Source: Cyanidiococcus yangmingshanensis (Eukaryota > Rhodophyta > Bangiophyceae > Cyanidiales > Cyanidiaceae). Taken from it: DNA of 64,000 bases. Under the pieces are notes generated by a model that saw nothing but the letters and a program-made list of their open reading frames with translations, was not told the origin of the DNA and ran no database searches. The stretch is from contig VWRR01000006.1 of NCBI GenBank assembly GCA_013995675.1, forward strand, positions 310,001-374,000, read 5' to 3'. Shown here in pieces: positions 1 to 11,400 of the stretch. The position numbers were made by a program, and so were the translations under genes. Position 1 is the stretch's first letter. Each line of letters begins with the position of its first letter.

Positions 1-452
1 CCCCGTTGACGAAGTGGAGGCGACAAGCTCGCGAGCAGATTGCGGGTTCGCTCCCCACAAGAGGCATGCCGCGTTCTGTCCGCGGATCGGATTGGAGACG
101 AGTCTGTCGAGCGTTGGACGACTCGTTGTATTTGTCGACTGGGCAGGCTGATCCGAAGCATCTTGGTCCATGGAATTGCATCGAGTGTACTCGGACTAGT
201 CGACGCGATCTCGGGAACAAGGCGCGCTCACGAGGACTACTCGAATGGCTCGGTCTCCCCTGATGCATATACGTTGGGCAGTCAGAAACGCGAATGAGTC
301 GCAGCACAGCTGCCTAGAGTAGAAGAACAGCTGCCAAGACCTATCTTTGGATCGAGAGCCACTTGCTTCAGCGGTCTACTGGCCGTTCGAGTTCGGTGGA
401 TACAAGGCAGCTCGGTCGTGGCTCGCCCTGATATGCACATACGCCCATGTCC
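1..452. other. left-edge stretch, no gene recognised
   Basis: Two overlapping 85-codon plus-strand frames begin near the edge, but neither shows a recognisable domain, and they overlap each other in different frames. This is probably the 3' flank of the AAA ATPase gene that ends at 453, together with the flank of a gene to the left of the window. Confidence 0.5.
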
Positions 453-2532
453 TCAGACCTGATTTGCCGCAAATGATCGACCAACGGACGGCAGGTGAAT
501 ATAATGTGTAGCGCCTGGACCGAACATATCGCTTGTTCCGGAGTGTGGTCCAACAACCGAACCAGCGTCTCGAAGCAGCCGTTCACTTCGGAACTCCAGT
601 GCTGTCAAGTAGGCGCACACATCAGGAAGGCTGTTTCGTGGATGCTGGCCACGAATAATCCCGGCTGCCCATTGACGCTCTGCTTCCAAGCACGAGTCAT
701 GAATGGCTCTAGGCGAGAGGCCCTCTGTGGCGGTGGCCAGCTTTCGAACATCCTCCGGCTTCAGATGCTTGGCGTACATCTCGTAGATGGATTGACGCGT
801 GCTAAAGTCAGGCAACGGAAACTCGAGTACGATATCGAAACGGCTCAGTAAAGCTTGGTCTAGGTCCTGCATTCGATTCGTCGCCGCGATAACCACAAAC
901 CAGGCATCTGCGTCCTCGGAAACGTCGCCATTGGCCGACGACGGAGCGGAAGGCAGAGATGGCAACGAGCCGAACGGATTATCCTCATAGAATCGACTTT
1001 GCGGTTTTGGTCGCTTTCCGGCTTCCCGATGCAACCCATCAAGACGACGAAGGAGCACCGAAAGGGTTCTTCGCGTAGCCTCGTGGATTTCACCACGATC
1101 TCGTGAAGTGCCCAGTGCATCAACCTCATCGATGAAGAGGATAGCCCCGCCCAGTTCCAGCGCCAAATCGAAAATACTCGACAGTTGCTTCTCAGAGGCA
1201 CCATAGAAACGAGAAACCACTGATTCAAGCGTTACATGAATAAAAGGCACCTCGGCCTGTTCAGCAATGATTCGCGCGGTGGACGTCTTGCCACAACCCG
1301 GAGGGCCCGCAAAAAGCAACGCTCGTGGACGATTTGGTGTGAACTCGCGTCGGGTACCTTTTGCGATATCGTCATAGACTTCACCATGCCGCAATGGTAG
1401 CACCAGCGATGCTTCGATGCTTTGTTTGATATTCTCGTAGCCGGCCAGCGCACCCCAGTCAATGTCTCGATACTCTGCACCATTCTCGTTCTCTCTCCCT
1501 GGACTTGTCGGCGGAAGGTACACATCAACGCCCATGGCTTCCAGTTTCTCCTGTACAATCCGCATCCGGACATCGTCTCGAGAGCGTCGCCATGGTCGTT
1601 TCGATGATTCCAGCGACGACGACGACTTTGAAGAAGACCCAGCATCTTGCTCTATCCTGTGTCTCGGTTCCCGTTCGGAGGTGCTCAGACCCCGAGCTGT
1701 CGTACGATACGCTTCAACGAGTGCAGTGATTTCCTGATCGCTAAGTGCACTGTGCTCAGGGGGCTTGGAATAACAGAGCTCAGCCGCAAAGCCACCGACA
1801 TGGGGTAGGAATACGTGCAGAAGTTCGCCCTGCGGTCCCTGGGCTGTCACCGTCGTCGAAGTCGCTGAGCTCTGAGCAGTCACACGGGGTATCCGTAATG
1901 AACCTTGCACCAAGCTCGGCAGCCGACTCGGCCGCAGATGCCTCACTTTCCTGCAGCGTCTCGAGCACGGTCGCAAAAGCAGCGAGCAAGTCGTCACCTG
2001 GTGCAGCCCGACGCACCGCCAGGTGCTTCTCATTTGAATCCTGCAGCCGCAACATTAGCTTGAAGCTCTTCTTTCCATCAGCAGCTGTATATATCTGAAA
2101 CTCTGGAAGAGGGCCGCGCAACTTGCGCTCCTCTATCCGCAACCTCTCTTCGAGGAGACGCCACGAAAGCCCCGCTGAGGCCTTGTTATCCGCAGCCTCA
2201 TTCCAGCTCGCACGAACTGGATGTAAGAATCGATCCCCAGAACCATTCAACAAGTCCGAATAGAGCCAGTGTCGTTGTTGAAACAAACGGTCGTGGACCC
2301 AGTAGGAGGTCACACCGACGCTCGCCACCGAGAAAACAACCAGAGGCAGTCGACCTGAGGACCAACGCGGTTTCGTTCCCGGAAGTGGCCTTGGTTTCTG
2401 AAACGACAACAAGCTGCAAAGTCGTTGCCAAAGAACCAACGTCCTTCTCATTGGAAAGCAGCCCTTCCACCAAACAGAGACACGAAAAAACTTGTTCGCT
2501 CGAAGCTGGCTGACAACCTCGCGACTGCGCAT
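453..2532 (-). CDS. membrane-anchored AAA-type ATPase (one frame switch)
   Basis: The C-terminal half is a single AAA module. Walker A reads GPPGCGKT (near 1290-1310), Walker B reads AILFIDEVDAL, and a later ATNR stretch matches sensor 1. It is preceded by ALAGYENIKQSIE, a typical AAA entry segment. The N-terminal part starts at an ATG at 2532, is Arg-rich, and carries one likely membrane span (residues near SSGRLPLVVFSVASVGVTSY), so an organelle-membrane AAA protein is plausible. The N-terminal frame closes at 1780 while the ATPase frame is open from 2033, so the reading frame changes by +1 inside this overlap and no intron is needed. The exact subfamily is not clear: it is neither FtsH-like (no protease domain seen) nor clearly Bcs1. 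It probably remodels membrane or organelle proteins using ATP, which is inference from the family. Confidence 0.75.
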
Positions 2533-2850
2533 GTGGCTTCACCGCGAGATAGTCGTCTTGCCGCCTGCTCCTTCTTGCCACGTGTTGAGCAACCGTTGAA
2601 GGCGGCGAGACCTGGCGACTGGAGACACTTGTCAGCTTGAAACCTGTTGCATAGAGAAGGTTGGTTGTGGTTTAGCTTTCGATCTGTTGTATAGCGTGTT
2701 TCTGGTCTGTGTAGCAGCGTTGACGCTGTGATCGACAACGTGATCTGGAGGGTTTCCACCAGGCGTCAGTGCTGGGAGCGCCACGTCTCTGTCTCGCTCT
2801 GCGAAACGAAACTGGGCAGTAAGTTTCTTAGAATTGTTGCGTCGTCTCTC
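2533..2850. other. divergent intergenic stretch
   Basis: This separates the divergently transcribed AAA ATPase and TFIIE-beta genes and presumably holds both promoters. The TFIIE-beta frame stays open upstream to 2728 without an ATG. No clear motif stands out. Confidence 0.5.
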
Positions 2851-3630
2851 ATGAACAAGTATGGACCAACTGATGCTGGCACAAAGCACGGTACACAGTC
2901 GAGTGCCGCTCAACCGTCGCGGAGCGAGAAAGACATGTCGTCAACCTCGTCAATGGAGCCTCTGGGGGTACGCATCCACAAAGTGCTTCGTTATCTAAAG
3001 AGGGAACTTCGCCCGGTGGCGCCGGATGAAATCGAGCAGGCTTTACAACTGGAACTGCAACGCGGCTCAGAACTCTGGTCGAACTTGGTTGCGAACCCAC
3101 GAGTTTTGCTAGAGTCCGACGGACATTGGCGTTGGCGCTCAAAGTACTATCTTCGCAACCGCGATGACTTGTTGAATCTATTGAAACAGACGACCGATGG
3201 CATCCCGGTGTCTGAACTTTTGGACTCGTACAAGGATGCCCTACGAGATATTCACCAGCTCGCCTACGAGCGGAGACCGCCTTTGATATTGGCGTTCCGA
3301 CCGAGCGATCATGCGAAAGAGGTCATTCTCTTTCCAAATGACCCAGCTTTGTATGCAGATATCAGTGATCAAGTGCGCAAGCTATGGCAAAGCATCCATG
3401 TTCCAGATAGAAGCGTTGTCTACGACTATCTGGTCCAACACGGGTTGAAGCGCAACCCTGATGGCAAAGAAGCCCTGGCTGCTCTAGCTTCAGGAATGCA
3501 GCGACCTCCGCTGTTGAAGCGACGCGTTCGAACCGGAGCTGGGTCGTCTTCTCGGAGAATTCGTCTTACGAATGTACATCTGGAAGGCACTGGCATTGAT
3601 CTATCTCGGGACTACGAGCCGCCCTCGTAA
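2851..3630 (+). CDS. transcription initiation factor IIE subunit beta
   Basis: This 259-residue protein (from the ATG at 2851) resembles human GTF2E2 across both winged-helix domains. An N-terminal IHKVLRYLKRE helix is followed by the core signature HWRWRSKYYLRNRDDLLNLL. Next come ISVSELL-type and RRPPLILAFRP segments, then ILFPNDPALYADISDQVRKLW, which parallels [21 protein letters not shown] of the animal protein (recalled). The basic tail (LLKRRVRTGAGSSSRRIRL) is also typical. TFIIE-beta partners with TFIIE-alpha to recruit TFIIH to the RNA polymerase II pre-initiation complex in the nucleus. The frame is open 41 codons upstream but only with a GTG, so the ATG at 2851 is preferred. The length is close to that of animal and plant orthologues. 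No break is seen. Confidence 0.88.
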   Translation: MNKYGPTDAGTKHGTQSSAAQPSRSEKDMSSTSSMEPLGVRIHKVLRYLKRELRPVAPDEIEQALQLELQRGSELWSNLVANPRVLLESDGHWRWRSKYYLRNRDDLLNLLKQTTDGIPVSELLDSYKDALRDIHQLAYERRPPLILAFRPSDHAKEVILFPNDPALYADISDQVRKLWQSIHVPDRSVVYDYLVQHGLKRNPDGKEALAALASGMQRPPLLKRRVRTGAGSSSRRIRLTNVHLEGTGIDLSRDYEPPS

Positions 3631-4803
3631 TGAGTCACCGTGTAGGACTCAACGTTCGTAGCGAGCCTCCGGTGGCCACGACGGTACGCAACGTGACCAG
3701 GAGCGTGGTCTAGGCTCTGGCAGACGTTCATGATTTCTTTCGATAGATGGAGATGAAAACCGGCACGCTTCCATGGAGCTGGAGGCAGCGTGCGCGAGCC
3801 CTCGCCTTGGAATCGTCGCACGGGGACCCTAATGCCGTGCAGCTGCGACCAGTGAAGAAACATTAGCCTCGTTCAAATAGATCGAGCAGTTCCATGGCTT
3901 GCTGGTCGACTGAATGCCTGGAACCGATTCGAGAATGCTGGTGGCAAAAAAGTTGCTTGTCAAGCAACGCCGTTGCCGCGTTTCGGAGACCGCATGCGAC
4001 CAAGTCCCCACAAATGCATACGAGCAACGCGTTCCCTGTCCCAGGTTTCGTCTGATCATAACTTTTGAGTTGCGTTCATGCATCGCCCGCGCTGAGAAGC
4101 TAGAAGCAGTCTTCATTACAGCATCGATGCGAAGGATAACGGACGGGCGCGACGACAACGGAACGAATACCAAACCAGCGCTTGCAAGTCAAATCCGAGT
4201 AAGCGTTCCGGTTGTTTGGGAACAGCATTGCTTTGGGGAACCTGATCGCAACTGCTGAACTGCTAGATTTTTAGACCAACATCCGATTCTCCTTGATGGT
4301 CCCTGGAACGACCTCATGGACGCTGAGATCAAACCAGTATCCGCAATACAAGGTAGCTCGGGTCGGTTTCGACCCGACATGACCCGTCCCAGAGACGTCT
4401 TGCAACCGATACTTCTCTGAGCCTGAACATCACGCAACGTGCTGCTCGACAGGGTGATATTGGCCACGTGTGACTGGAAAATCGTTGCACTCGGCTCCAT
4501 AAACACATCTGTGCTGTTCCATGCATTTGCGAAAGCAGCCGTCTCCTGGAAAGTGAGTGACTACGAGCATGACCTGAGAGACAAGCAACTCGTGACCGAA
4601 TAGGACTATTCCGCAACGTTTGTTCCAAGACTGTGTCCAGTAGAGATTGCTCGGTGACGCGGACCGATGTCCACGCTCCCTCGAGATGCTCTCTTTCTGC
4701 CATCGTGATCAACACAAGATACCAACCACGACGGAAACAGGATATTTGGTCGACCTATGCGAACAGAAGCAACCAGTGCCGGATCCGCTGAATTCGGAAC
4801 CGT
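3631..4803. other. 1.2-kb stretch without a recognised gene
   Basis: Several open frames of 105-128 codons lie here on both strands (for example minus 3829-4173 and minus 4329-4715). They overlap each other and show no known domain. The stretch lies between the 3' ends of two convergent genes, TFIIE-beta (+) and YKT6 (-). A 17-base palindrome lies at 3952-3968. Nothing else is recognised. Confidence 0.5.
3952..3968. repeat. near-perfect 8-bp inverted repeat
   Basis: GTTGCTTG and CAAGCAAC are separated by a single T. It could form a cruciform or bind a dimeric protein, but no function can be assigned and a site this short can occur by chance. Confidence 0.5.
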
Positions 4804-5415
4804 TCACGACAGGTTACAGCAGCTGTTCTGCTTCCGAGCAGTGCGATAAAACATCTTACTCTGGAGGGATAGATCGTTGCTCTTATCTACCAACTGATCG
4901 AGCTTCACGCCACGCTCCAGAATACTATCAATCGTCTGATGTAGTGTTGCTTTGGTTTCATCGAGGTCTCTCTCGATCCGCATGATCGGGTCTGCCTCTG
5001 CTGGGTTCTGGTACTTTTGCAGACGCTCTGTAAGATAAGGAAACTCTCGAGACTGGACCGCTTCCGCTGCTCCTTGCAACCACATGGGTTCCGGAAAGTT
5101 TCGACGAAACTCGTCCAAAACCTGTCCGAGAAGACTGAACGCAACCCGTTGGGGATACTCGGCGTCACAGAGCGCAACCGCAACCAGGCCGTTGACTCGT
5201 GAATACGCATAACAGACATAGTTTTCGTGATCGACAGAGAGACGTTCCCCAAGCGTGACGCGTTTCGCGATCAACTTGGCAAAGAAGACTGCAAACTCGC
5301 GCACACTACTCCGTTGGAAGTAGTTAAAATCGCCCAGTTCATAGGCAGCTGTGAGCAGTGTCGACTCCGACTCGTCGACACGTCTCCGCAGGATCGACAG
5401 CGCATATAACCGCAT
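4804..5415 (-). CDS. YKT6: R-SNARE YKT6
   Basis: This 203-residue protein starts at an ATG at 5415. An N-terminal longin domain (about residues 1-135, starting MRLYALSILRR) is followed by an R-SNARE helix. The helix contains the run DPIMRIERDLDETKATLHQT and the segment ERGVKLDQLVDKSNDLSLQSK, which has the central heptads expected of the family. The tail ARKQNSCCNLS carries the paired cysteines diagnostic of YKT6: the last four residues form a CaaX box for prenylation, and the cysteine before it is the usual palmitoylation site. YKT6 acts in fusion of ER-Golgi, endosomal and vacuolar membranes and cycles between cytosol and membranes by this double lipid switch. Length matches animal and yeast YKT6 (about 200 residues). 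The frame is intact. Confidence 0.96.
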   Translation of the reverse strand: MRLYALSILRRRVDESESTLLTAAYELGDFNYFQRSSVREFAVFFAKLIAKRVTLGERLSVDHENYVCYAYSRVNGLVAVALCDAEYPQRVAFSLLGQVLDEFRRNFPEPMWLQGAAEAVQSREFPYLTERLQKYQNPAEADPIMRIERDLDETKATLHQTIDSILERGVKLDQLVDKSNDLSLQSKMFYRTARKQNSCCNLS

Positions 5416-6340
5416 CTGTCGAAAGAAGCAGATCAGACGCGAACAGACAATACAGAAAAGGCTTTGTAAAAAGAGCCGTTAGGAGACGGTCGAGTCCCAG
5501 TCGCTCGCTTGAGTCACTGCTCGAAACGGTGGAGGAAAATATGGATTTGGCCTTCTGAAACGTGAACGATTCGCAAAAGCCCCTCAAGACCGTTCCTAGC
5601 TATTCCGTAGACCAGGGTGTCGTCCGAATCACCCAGCTTTTGCTAAAGGGTTGTCAGTACGTCGCGAAAACACCGACAAGACCACTGGAAGCAAGCAGCT
5701 ATCAACGAGGACCGTTTTATGGAAAACCGCGGTGTTTTTCGCAATGGGCCGCAAACCTCTACGACACTGTCTTCGGCACCACCGTTTCGTGACTAGTCGG
5801 ACAGACATTGTTGGGTTGTTGGTTCTGGGTGCATCGGTGAACGAGTCGGTTGTCGTACCGCTTTGGATGCCGGTTTCTTTATTGGACGCAGCGTACCGGC
5901 AAGAATCGTTCAAGACACACTGGCTGGCTAGTGAAGAGCGCGGCCTTGAGCGTAACATCACCGCTTTCGAGGCTTTTTCTTTGAGGTGCCTGGAGCCTCG
6001 TTGCCCTCTTGTTCAACCACTAGGTAGAACCTGGTTTCCGGACCACTTTTCGACGACGTCAACAGCGTGGTTATCGTGCCCTGAGGTGCTCCGGCAGGGC
6101 CTGGCGCGGTTACTGGGTCGCGTTGGCTGCAGGGCTGCTGCTAGAAGGACGAGTGAGGCTTATAGCCGTCGTCCTCGAAGGCAGCCTTTGCACCCGCAGC
6201 ACGGATTAGCAAAACCACTCGATCGGTTACGACTAGAGAATAGTAGGAATCCCGTTCTTTCTGAGTGTTCTTTTGTTGGTTTTTGGGGTTACCGTCACGA
6301 AACGACTCGGACGCTCTTCACTCGTCGCCTTTGTCTCCGT
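5416..6340. other. YKT6/CCA-enzyme divergent region
   Basis: The reading frame of the CCA-adding enzyme stays open upstream to 5651, so a longer N-terminal extension is possible. However, this part shows no conserved domain and its composition is unlike the enzyme. I treat it as promoter and 5' leader of two divergent genes. An alternative is that part of it encodes an organellar targeting extension. Confidence 0.45.
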
Positions 6341-7942
6341 ATGGCGACGACTGCAGGAGCGCCCCTCGGTGGCCAAGGACCAATGCAGCAACCAAAGTAC
6401 GCTCTTCGGGAGCGAATAGAGCTAACAGCACTCGAACAGCAAATATTTGCACTATTGCTCCAGGTGAACGCCGAGTATCGTCTGGGTAGCACGCTACGGG
6501 TCGCCGGTGGCTGGGTTCGCGACAAGCTTCTTGGCCTTCCGCAAAGCGAAACCGACCTCGACATCGCCCTCGACAATATGCTTGGTCGAACGTTTGCGGA
6601 ACGTCTTCACCAATATCTGACCGAGCGAGGCGAGAAACAGGGCTACGTCCATATCATTCGTGTGAACCCAGCGCAGAGCAAACACTTAGAGACGGCCCGC
6701 ATGCGTATCTTTCGAAACCTGGATTGATTTTGTGAACCTTCGAAAGGAAACCTATGCTGCTGAGTCACGGATTCCGACTATGGAAATCGGGACAGCGGCA
6801 GAGGATGCGTATCGACGAGACCTGACCATCAACGCGCTCTTCTACAACATCAATACGGAACAAGTGGAGGACTGGACGCAGATGGGTCTCCGAGATTTGA
6901 CCAATGGTCAGATTCGAACTCCGTTGCCACCTGAGATAACTTTTCTGGATGATCCTCTTCGAGTCCTCCGAGCGGTACGCTTTGCCAGTCGGTTTGGTTT
7001 TACGGTCGTTCCTGACCTCATCGAGGCAGCTTCAGTGCCTCAAGTACAAGAGGCGCTCGTCAAAAAAGTAAGTCGTGATCGTGTTGGCAACGAATTGTGC
7101 CAGATATTTGCTGGGCCGCGACCTGCCATGGCTCTATCGCTTTTGTATGACATGGGCCTCGAAGCATGTCTCTTTCCACTTCCGAATGTATTTGCCGTGT
7201 CAGACTACCCCAAGGGATGGACGAATCGATCTGTCACACAGGTTGCTCGATTGGAACGTTTTGGAATATACTGGCAGCGCCATGGTATCGACATGTTTCC
7301 GAATGAGTGCTTTCGACGAATTGCGGTAGCGAGTGCCTGTTTGAGTCCCCTTTTCCAATTGAATATGTGATCAAAGGGGAAGATGTCCACTCGGTGGTGG
7401 CATACATTCTCGGAAAAGGTCTCCGAATGAATCAACAGGAGAAGAAGACGATTCTGACCTGCCTGGCAGCGAGTCGTACGATTGCGCGTCTCGTGTCTGC
7501 TCCGCTGGACTGGAACGATCGAGCCCAACGCATCCAGGTAGGTCAAGTGATTCGTTCGCTGGGTCCATGGTGGGAGCTGGCTCTGCTTATCCAACTCGCT
7601 TTGGATGAACGTCTTCGCGAACTGGAACCAACGTCATTGCTCGATGGCAATCACCAAACGCCCTTGACGGATGCCGAAGAGACGATCGCTCGAGAGTATC
7701 TTTCCTTCCGCGAGCAGATCAATACACAAGGCCTCGACCGGGCATGGGAACTCAGACCGCTCTTAGATGGTCATGCAGTACGCCGTTTGCTGCCGGCATT
7801 GCCAGTTGGACCTCTGGTCGGTGAGGTTATGGAACGACAGATTCAGGAACAACTTGCCAATCCTGCATTGACGGATACTGAATGTGCGCAGCGTCTCCAG
7901 CAGCTCTACGCCTCGTACACCAAGACCCATGGAGCGCGCTAG
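6341..7942 (+). CDS. CCA1: CCA-adding tRNA nucleotidyltransferase (two frame switches)
   Basis: This is a class II tRNA nucleotidyltransferase, which adds CCA to tRNA 3' ends in cytosol and organelles. The N-terminal catalytic signature RVAGGWVRDKLLGL is followed by the metal-binding ETDLDIAL, then SKHLETARMRIF, then DFVNLRKETY and RRDLTINALFYNI, then DDPLRVLRAVRFASRFGF, all in family order. The C-terminal end (RPLLDGHAVRRLLPALPVGP) matches the ELKPIVDG..MA.LL region of yeast Cca1 as I recall it. The frame moves by +1 near 6715-6727, just before or at a TGA, and moves back by one base near 7335-7350 in a CCCCTTTT run, so the final frame equals the first. No residues are missing at either point, so introns are unlikely. 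The start is taken at the ATG at 6341, with a possible longer form upstream. Confidence 0.9.
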
Positions 7943-8445
7943 CGCTATGCCATCGGCTAGGGGTATCATTCCGTATCCGAAATAAAGCTCATGTCAATGG
8001 CGATGATTCGTCCGAGTTATCGGTTCAAGTCGATGACGACCCGAGCGCTTTCCCGAACGAACGGTGCTCGCTGCGCACCGAACTGAGCGTCCGCATCAGC
8101 AGAGAACGTGCTGTCCAAAAGAGAAGCTCCTCCGTTTTCGACACGGTTTATGGATGACGCGAGTGCAGGCGTGCTCATTGCTACTTGCGTCAAATACGCG
8201 TCGCTGCAGTTTACAGAGACAAGACAACATCTCTGGATTGATATCCAGATCGAGCGCTGCTCCCCAGATGAAGATCGACAGGCGAAAATTTCCTTCGTTA
8301 CAAAACGCCAACGAGTTCCACCGAGGAGGTTGGGAGGCATGCCTTGCACGTGTACACGGGTCATCGATGAAAGGTTTCGATTGCGTTTGCGTTTCGCGAA
8401 CCCGAAGCACGATGTTGGTCAAGGAGTGATCGTTACCCGACCAAA
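7943..8445. other. convergent intergenic stretch
   Basis: This lies between the 3' ends of the CCA enzyme (+) and RIC1 (-). Frames of 90-150 codons exist on both strands but overlap each other and show no recognisable domain. Confidence 0.5.
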
Positions 8446-11400
8446 TCATGTACCATCTGTATTCAGTGCGTCTTGCAGAGCAGTTCGCAAAGTGCTGAGA
8501 GGCGGCTCATCAAATTTGCTCAAGGCATGTAAATACGGCTCCCGGAGGTCTCCATGTTGACGCAAAAGATCCAAGATACGCGTTCCATTAAGGAGCAACG
8601 TCTCGAGAATCAGTGCTAGACTGTGGTACTCGGCCTGGTGGGCGGCCTCTACGAGTTGTTGCAGGTGAATGAGTGACGGGAGCGGTATGGCGAGGGCGAC
8701 TGGGTCACACCCCGCGTTCGTCTCGCTGGTCTCATCCGCTTGGGGTACCGAGGGTGCTGCGGGAGCCGCCTCGAACACCAGATGAACAGCCTGGAGCTGT
8801 TCAATGGCACGTCCGACGGCTTTCGCAGACGGCCTACCTACCTGGAACTGCTGTCGAGCAGCGGTGATGCCGAGGTAGAAATCGGTGATTTCTCGTCGAG
8901 AGGCGGATGTGTTTCGCAACCAGTCACTGAGCCGGAAACCAAGCCGTTCCGCCAAGACGCTCAATCTGTAGAGCTCAAAACGCCATAGCAACTCTGTCGC
9001 GTACATGGATAGCGATGTTTTGGCCATCTGGAGAAAGCGATTCTCCAGATGCTGACTCGAGGCCTCTCCATTGTCGGATGGGATCGATGTTGTTGAAACT
9101 CGATCTCGTTGTTGCCACCTTCCCAGACGAAACCACGGCTCTGGTTGCGTTTTCTGTCCGACATGGGATGTCCGTTCTGGAGCGTGCTCTGCATCTACAG
9201 GTAGCCGTGCCAAGTAAGAGAGCAGCTCACGGGCCAACGCGTCGTCGTTCCGAGAAAGCGCGGCCTGAAAGAGCCGCAATGCCTGAAATGCGCTCACCTG
9301 CAAACCGTGCATCTCTTGGAGGACAATGAGCAGACAGGCTGCTGTTCGGAGACGGCCACTCAGAAAGCATTGCTCCAGTAGTGCCGTTGGTTCACCGACC
9401 AGCGCGAACAAGGATGGCCACTTGTATGCCTCGGTTTTGCGGGTGCAATGAACCACGATATCCTCGTATTCGCCAAACTTGCGAAGCATCTGCACTACTC
9501 GCATCGCGACGTGCTTCTGGTCCATGTCCTGGCGCTCTGGCTCGGCGACGACCGAGCGATAGAGGAGCCACTCTAATGCGTCCATAAACTGCAGCTGGTG
9601 AGCGTTGCGTAGCGCGACATGCATGAGCAATAGATCGCTTGTTCCGTCCTCCAGGTGATGTTTGAGTACCATGGGCAGCATAGGTGAACCTTTCAGACGT
9701 ACCTCATGAAATGCATGGCCTCCGGGATGACGACCACTGCACCAATCCCGCGTGCGAGATGAGGTTGCCCCAACCAGCACATCAGCTGTATCGAGCAGAC
9801 CGAACACAAACGTTTCCGGATCGAACTCATTACAGAGACGTAAAACAAAACGAGTGCCCCCCATGGCATGGATACCGTGCGCGCTGCTGACCCAGAGAAG
9901 TGGTCTTGGCGGGCCACCTCGCTGGCCAACCTGGTTGTCCAGCCAGTACCGGATGACAGCGCGAGCCAATACACATTCGGCTTGCGTGAATGGGTCCAAT
10001 AGGAAGAGCGTCCCCCGACTACCCAAAAGCAGAAGCATCTCCTGCGGAGCGACTGCTTGCACTACGGCGACAGGTCCCGCGTCATCCTGGGTTGTCTCGA
10101 CCGCCCTGGTTGCGTCAGTGATGGGCAAACTCGTGTCAGTACTGTGCATGTCATTAGGTTGAGGTTCCATCTGCTGAGGCGCTGTCGAAGAGGCATCGAT
10201 CGAGGAGGCGGGACGCAAACCACGCCATTGGATGCTACCAGGCCAGGCTCCCATAGGGAGCAGAAACGCGAGCTCCATACCCGTTTTCTGTGGAAGCACT
10301 CTTGATGGAAGCACCCGAAATGACTCCAACCATTCCCCGTCTACACTTGTGTGTTCCAGTCCGTAATCAACTCGAATGGGAACCGAACGGAACAATTGCC
10401 AGTGAACCATGCTCGAGTGGGATCGATGCTGGTCCCAGGTGAGCTCATAAAAACGGATCGTGCAGTCACTGCTGTAGATACATAGCAACCTGGGCTCTAG
10501 AGTATCCATTTTCAGCGGTCGATGTCGGAAGCGGAGCGGCTTTGATAACCGCTGAATTCCGAAACGACTGCGGTGGAATACCTGTAGAGAGTAGGGTGGA
10601 ACGTCCCGTGACGATGAAGACGACGATGACAACTGCTCAGGATGCTTCGCAAGTACATTCGTCTGCGCATAGTACGAGAAACGCTCCTCTGACAGCAGCG
10701 TCTGCCATGGGGCCTGTCGACAGAGCACCAACAAAAAGGGCCCCAGCCAGGCCAAACCTATGCAAACGCATGGGTTCTCCTCAGTTCCTAGTTCAGCAGC
10801 AAACCAGCGCCGATGATGCGGGTTCCAGAGAGCCACTCCTTGGGCGCCCGCGACAGCCAGATAATGAGTGGAGGTATGCCAAACTGCGTACCGAAGAGGC
10901 CACGCGTTCTGCAAATAGTGTTCCTCGGGGACAAACCAGCGCCAATCGACCATTGCCGATCGTTGCACAGACTGGGTCTGTCCGGAAAACTGGTGAAGAA
11001 GCAGAGCAGCGGCCTGTGCAGCCAAACTAGATGAGCTCCGACGCTCGTCCCGGTTGTAGGCAACTCCAATAGCATCGGTTGTAAGCGCGCAAGATGTCGG
11101 TTGGGCTCGGCTGCCCTCCCAGACACCAGACCCACCAAACTCCCCGCTCAAACGAAGCAGTGGCAGTTCTGCGAAGAGCTCTGATCCTTCAAGTGAGCCG
11201 TTGGGCACTCCCAGCATGAACAGGAAGAACGCGGATGGATGCCAGACCAGGTTATGAGCTCTCTGATCAACATACTTGGATGAATCGCTTTGCGCAGCAG
11301 GCGACATGGCGCCTCGACTCGTTTCTGCCGACAAAACGGAGGAGAATAGACGACAACCGTGCCGACTCCACAGCGCTATCCCGTGTTCGGCCCAGGAGAC

